From positions 1-64,000 of the forward strand of contig JADGEK010000011.1 of NCBI GenBank assembly GCA_016744395.1: a stretch of 64,000 nucleotides of DNA. Direction: 5' to 3'. The stretch is from Gammaproteobacteria bacterium. GTDB taxonomy: Bacteria > Pseudomonadota > Gammaproteobacteria > GRL18. Made by a program: the position numbers and the translations under genes. This document shows, piece after piece, positions 62,016 through 64,000 of the stretch. How positions within the stretch are numbered: position 1 is the stretch's first letter; every line of letters starts with the position of its first letter. Under the pieces are notes generated by a model. The model was not told where the DNA came from, ran no database searches, and saw nothing but the letters and a program-made list of their open reading frames with translations.

Positions 62016-63326
62016 ATGTTATCAGAAACCTTCATCAAGATCACCAATGCCTTGCCTGAGCTGCATTTTCTACTGACTCATGACGGCACCATTATTGCGG
62101 TTAATCAGGCAGTGAAAAAAAAAATCCCTGAACTGAATTCTAGTGTTAATACTTTGAATTTAGATGATTTGATAGTGGATGAATCAGCAAGATTGAAACC
62201 GTTGTTACAAATGTGGTCACGCAGTCAATCGCCACTGCCCGCAAATATTGTATTCAAAACTGATGGTGGTATGTCCATTAATTATTTGTGCAAAGGCAGT
62301 GTTATCAGGCCAGCTCTTAACAATGAACCTGCGTTGCTCATGATGAACTGTATTGATAAGCATCAATCTACCTCTGTATTTATCACCCTCAATGAAAAGA
62401 TTGAGCAATTAAAGCGAGAGATTAGTGAACGACACCGTATTGAACAGGAAGTCCGGTTATTAAATCAGGAGCTGGAAGAGCGGGTAAGGGCTCGAACATA
62501 TGAGCTGGAGGAAGTAAATACCGAACTCAGCCGCTCCCTTGAAAAGTTAAAAAGTACTCAGGATCACCTCGTGCGTACCGAGATTCTGGCCTCACTAGGG
62601 GGAATGGTTGCTGGAGTTGCCCATGAGATCAATACGCCGGTTGGAATCTGCGTTACTGCAGCTTCATTCCTGGAGGAACAAGCTCATCAATATCACAGAC
62701 GTTATAATGAAGGTGTGCTCACTCGTAAGGATTTTGAGTCTTTCCTTGATGAAGCACTGGAATCCTCAACTCTTATGCTTAACAACCTTAGCCGCGCCGC
62801 TGACCTTGTGAGCAGTTTTAAGCAACTAGCGGTAGACCAAACAAGTGATCAGCGACGTCATATTAATCTGAAAAGCTATATTGAGGAACTATTAATTAGC
62901 TTACAATCCTATTTTCATCATACATCCCACAAATTCAAACTCATTTGTCCAGTAGATATCAATATTGAAAGTTATCCTGGCGCCATCGCCCAAATCATTA
63001 ATAATCTAATCAACAATTCAATGATTCACGGTTTTGAGAGTATTGATGGTGGTTTGATCACGATTGAAGTCACCTGTGATCAAGATAATATTCAGCTGCA
63101 TTATAGTGACAATGGTATTGGAATTTCAAAGGAAAATCAGGCTTATATATTTGATCCTTTTTTTACCACTAAAAGAAATCAGGGCGGTAGCGGCCTGGGG
63201 CTGAATATTATCTACAATCTGATAACCAACAAACTAGGGGGTAAAATCAGGTTTACCAGCGAAGAACTTCAAAATACACATTTTTATATCAGCCTGCCAG
63301 TTTTGACCGATACCCAACAGTTATAA
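62016..63326 (+). CDS. PAS sensor histidine kinase
   Basis: LGGMVAGVAHEINTPVGICVTAASFLE, HATPase YSDNGIGISKENQAYIFDPFFTTKRNQGGSGLGLNIIYNLI; start chosen at ATG after upstream stop. Confidence 0.92.
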   Translation: MLSETFIKITNALPELHFLLTHDGTIIAVNQAVKKKIPELNSSVNTLNLDDLIVDESARLKPLLQMWSRSQSPLPANIVFKTDGGMSINYLCKGSVIRPALNNEPALLMMNCIDKHQSTSVFITLNEKIEQLKREISERHRIEQEVRLLNQELEERVRARTYELEEVNTELSRSLEKLKSTQDHLVRTEILASLGGMVAGVAHEINTPVGICVTAASFLEEQAHQYHRRYNEGVLTRKDFESFLDEALESSTLMLNNLSRAADLVSSFKQLAVDQTSDQRRHINLKSYIEELLISLQSYFHHTSHKFKLICPVDINIESYPGAIAQIINNLINNSMIHGFESIDGGLITIEVTCDQDNIQLHYSDNGIGISKENQAYIFDPFFTTKRNQGGSGLGLNIIYNLITNKLGGKIRFTSEELQNTHFYISLPVLTDTQQL

Positions 63327-63395
63327 ATTTTCCCGATGAGCCCAACTCACAACTACCTTACAGAGATGTGCAATACATTATGTCTATCATGCAAA

Positions 63396-64000
63396 TTAAT
63401 CACAATCCACTTCTTGCGCAGCACGTACAATCAGCTCTGCTCCATTTTCTTTTTTCCAGGCATTCTCGCTCAACACTCTCCTAAAATGCTTAGCCCCGTT
63501 GCAGGAATGCATCAAACCCAATACATGACGAGTCAAATGAATCAAAGGAACGCCCTTTATCATTTCCTGATCAACATAGTCAGCATAGGCATTAATGATT
63601 TCTTTTCTGGTCGGCTTTTTCTCATTAGAACCATAAAAACACTGGTCAACATCCGCCATTAAATAGGTATTATGATAAGCCTCACGACCTATCATTACGC
63701 CATCGACATGATCCAAATGACTGTGCATATCATTTATTGTTTTAATCCCGCCATTGATGGAAATGTGTAAATCTGGAAAATCATTTTTCAGCTGATAGAC
63801 AAAATCATAACGCAGTGGCGGTACATCTCGATTCTGCTTAGGGCTCAAGCCCTCTAACCAGGCTTTACGAGCATGAATGGTAAAATGCTCACAACCTGCT
63901 TGACTGACCAGCTCAACGAGATCTTGTAGCTGTTCATAGTCATCTTCATGGTCAATTCCAATTCGGGTTTTTAGCGAAATGGGGATATCCACACTGTCGA
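63396..64000 (-). CDS. dusA: tRNA-dihydrouridine synthase DusA, partial (N-terminus outside window)
   Basis: ISLKTRIGIDHEDDYEQLQDLVELVSQAGCEHFTIHARKAWLEGLSPKQNRDVPPLRYDFVYQLK ... GVMIGREAYHNTYLMADVDQ. Confidence 0.95.
   Translation of the reverse strand, partial: DSVDIPISLKTRIGIDHEDDYEQLQDLVELVSQAGCEHFTIHARKAWLEGLSPKQNRDVPPLRYDFVYQLKNDFPDLHISINGGIKTINDMHSHLDHVDGVMIGREAYHNTYLMADVDQCFYGSNEKKPTRKEIINAYADYVDQEMIKGVPLIHLTRHVLGLMHSCNGAKHFRRVLSENAWKKENGAELIVRAAQEVDCD

Noticed and set aside
1-64000. CRISPR arrays, rRNA and tRNA genes
   Set aside because: No regularly spaced repeat array, rRNA segment or convincing cloverleaf was noticed by eye; tRNAscan-SE or a CRISPR finder could overturn this.

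Overview
AT-rich gammaproteobacterial chromosome window made of two parts. Positions 1 to about 11.5 kb are an accessory region. It holds a decayed IS91-type transposase and tyrosine recombinase pair, an ankyrin fragment, a Sel1-repeat protein, a HicA-like/HTH candidate toxin-antitoxin pair, an IS200-type element, a truncated tyrosine recombinase, a tandemly duplicated Y1-type transposase with clustered 'cctgtaatatc' repeats, and a HEAT-like repeat protein with a PcfJ-like C-terminus. From about 12.1 to 64 kb the gene content is mostly core-like: a TatT-DctPQM TRAP operon, a Mla/Pqi-type MCE lipid transport operon, lnt-corC-ybeY-phoH-miaB, a caspase-like protein, amtB behind a recognisable sigma54 promoter, an RND pump, mazG, rsd, cheV, a TtrSR-like two-component system, PilZ, hrpA, a CNMP/pseudo-rhodanese/giant coiled-coil protein, yigZ-syd-PP2C, MFS, and a c-di-GMP/MetOD1/histidine kinase cluster, ending in a partial dusA. 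The best candidates for something undescribed are a GGA-rich, terminator-ended intergenic region (about 44.56-44.89 kb) that may encode a CsrB/RsmZ-type sRNA, the repeat-PcfJ protein beside the duplicated transposase, the two-gene candidate TA system, and a long perfect inverted repeat at 39.6 kb. All calls come from reading the sequence and ORF translations; no database search was run.
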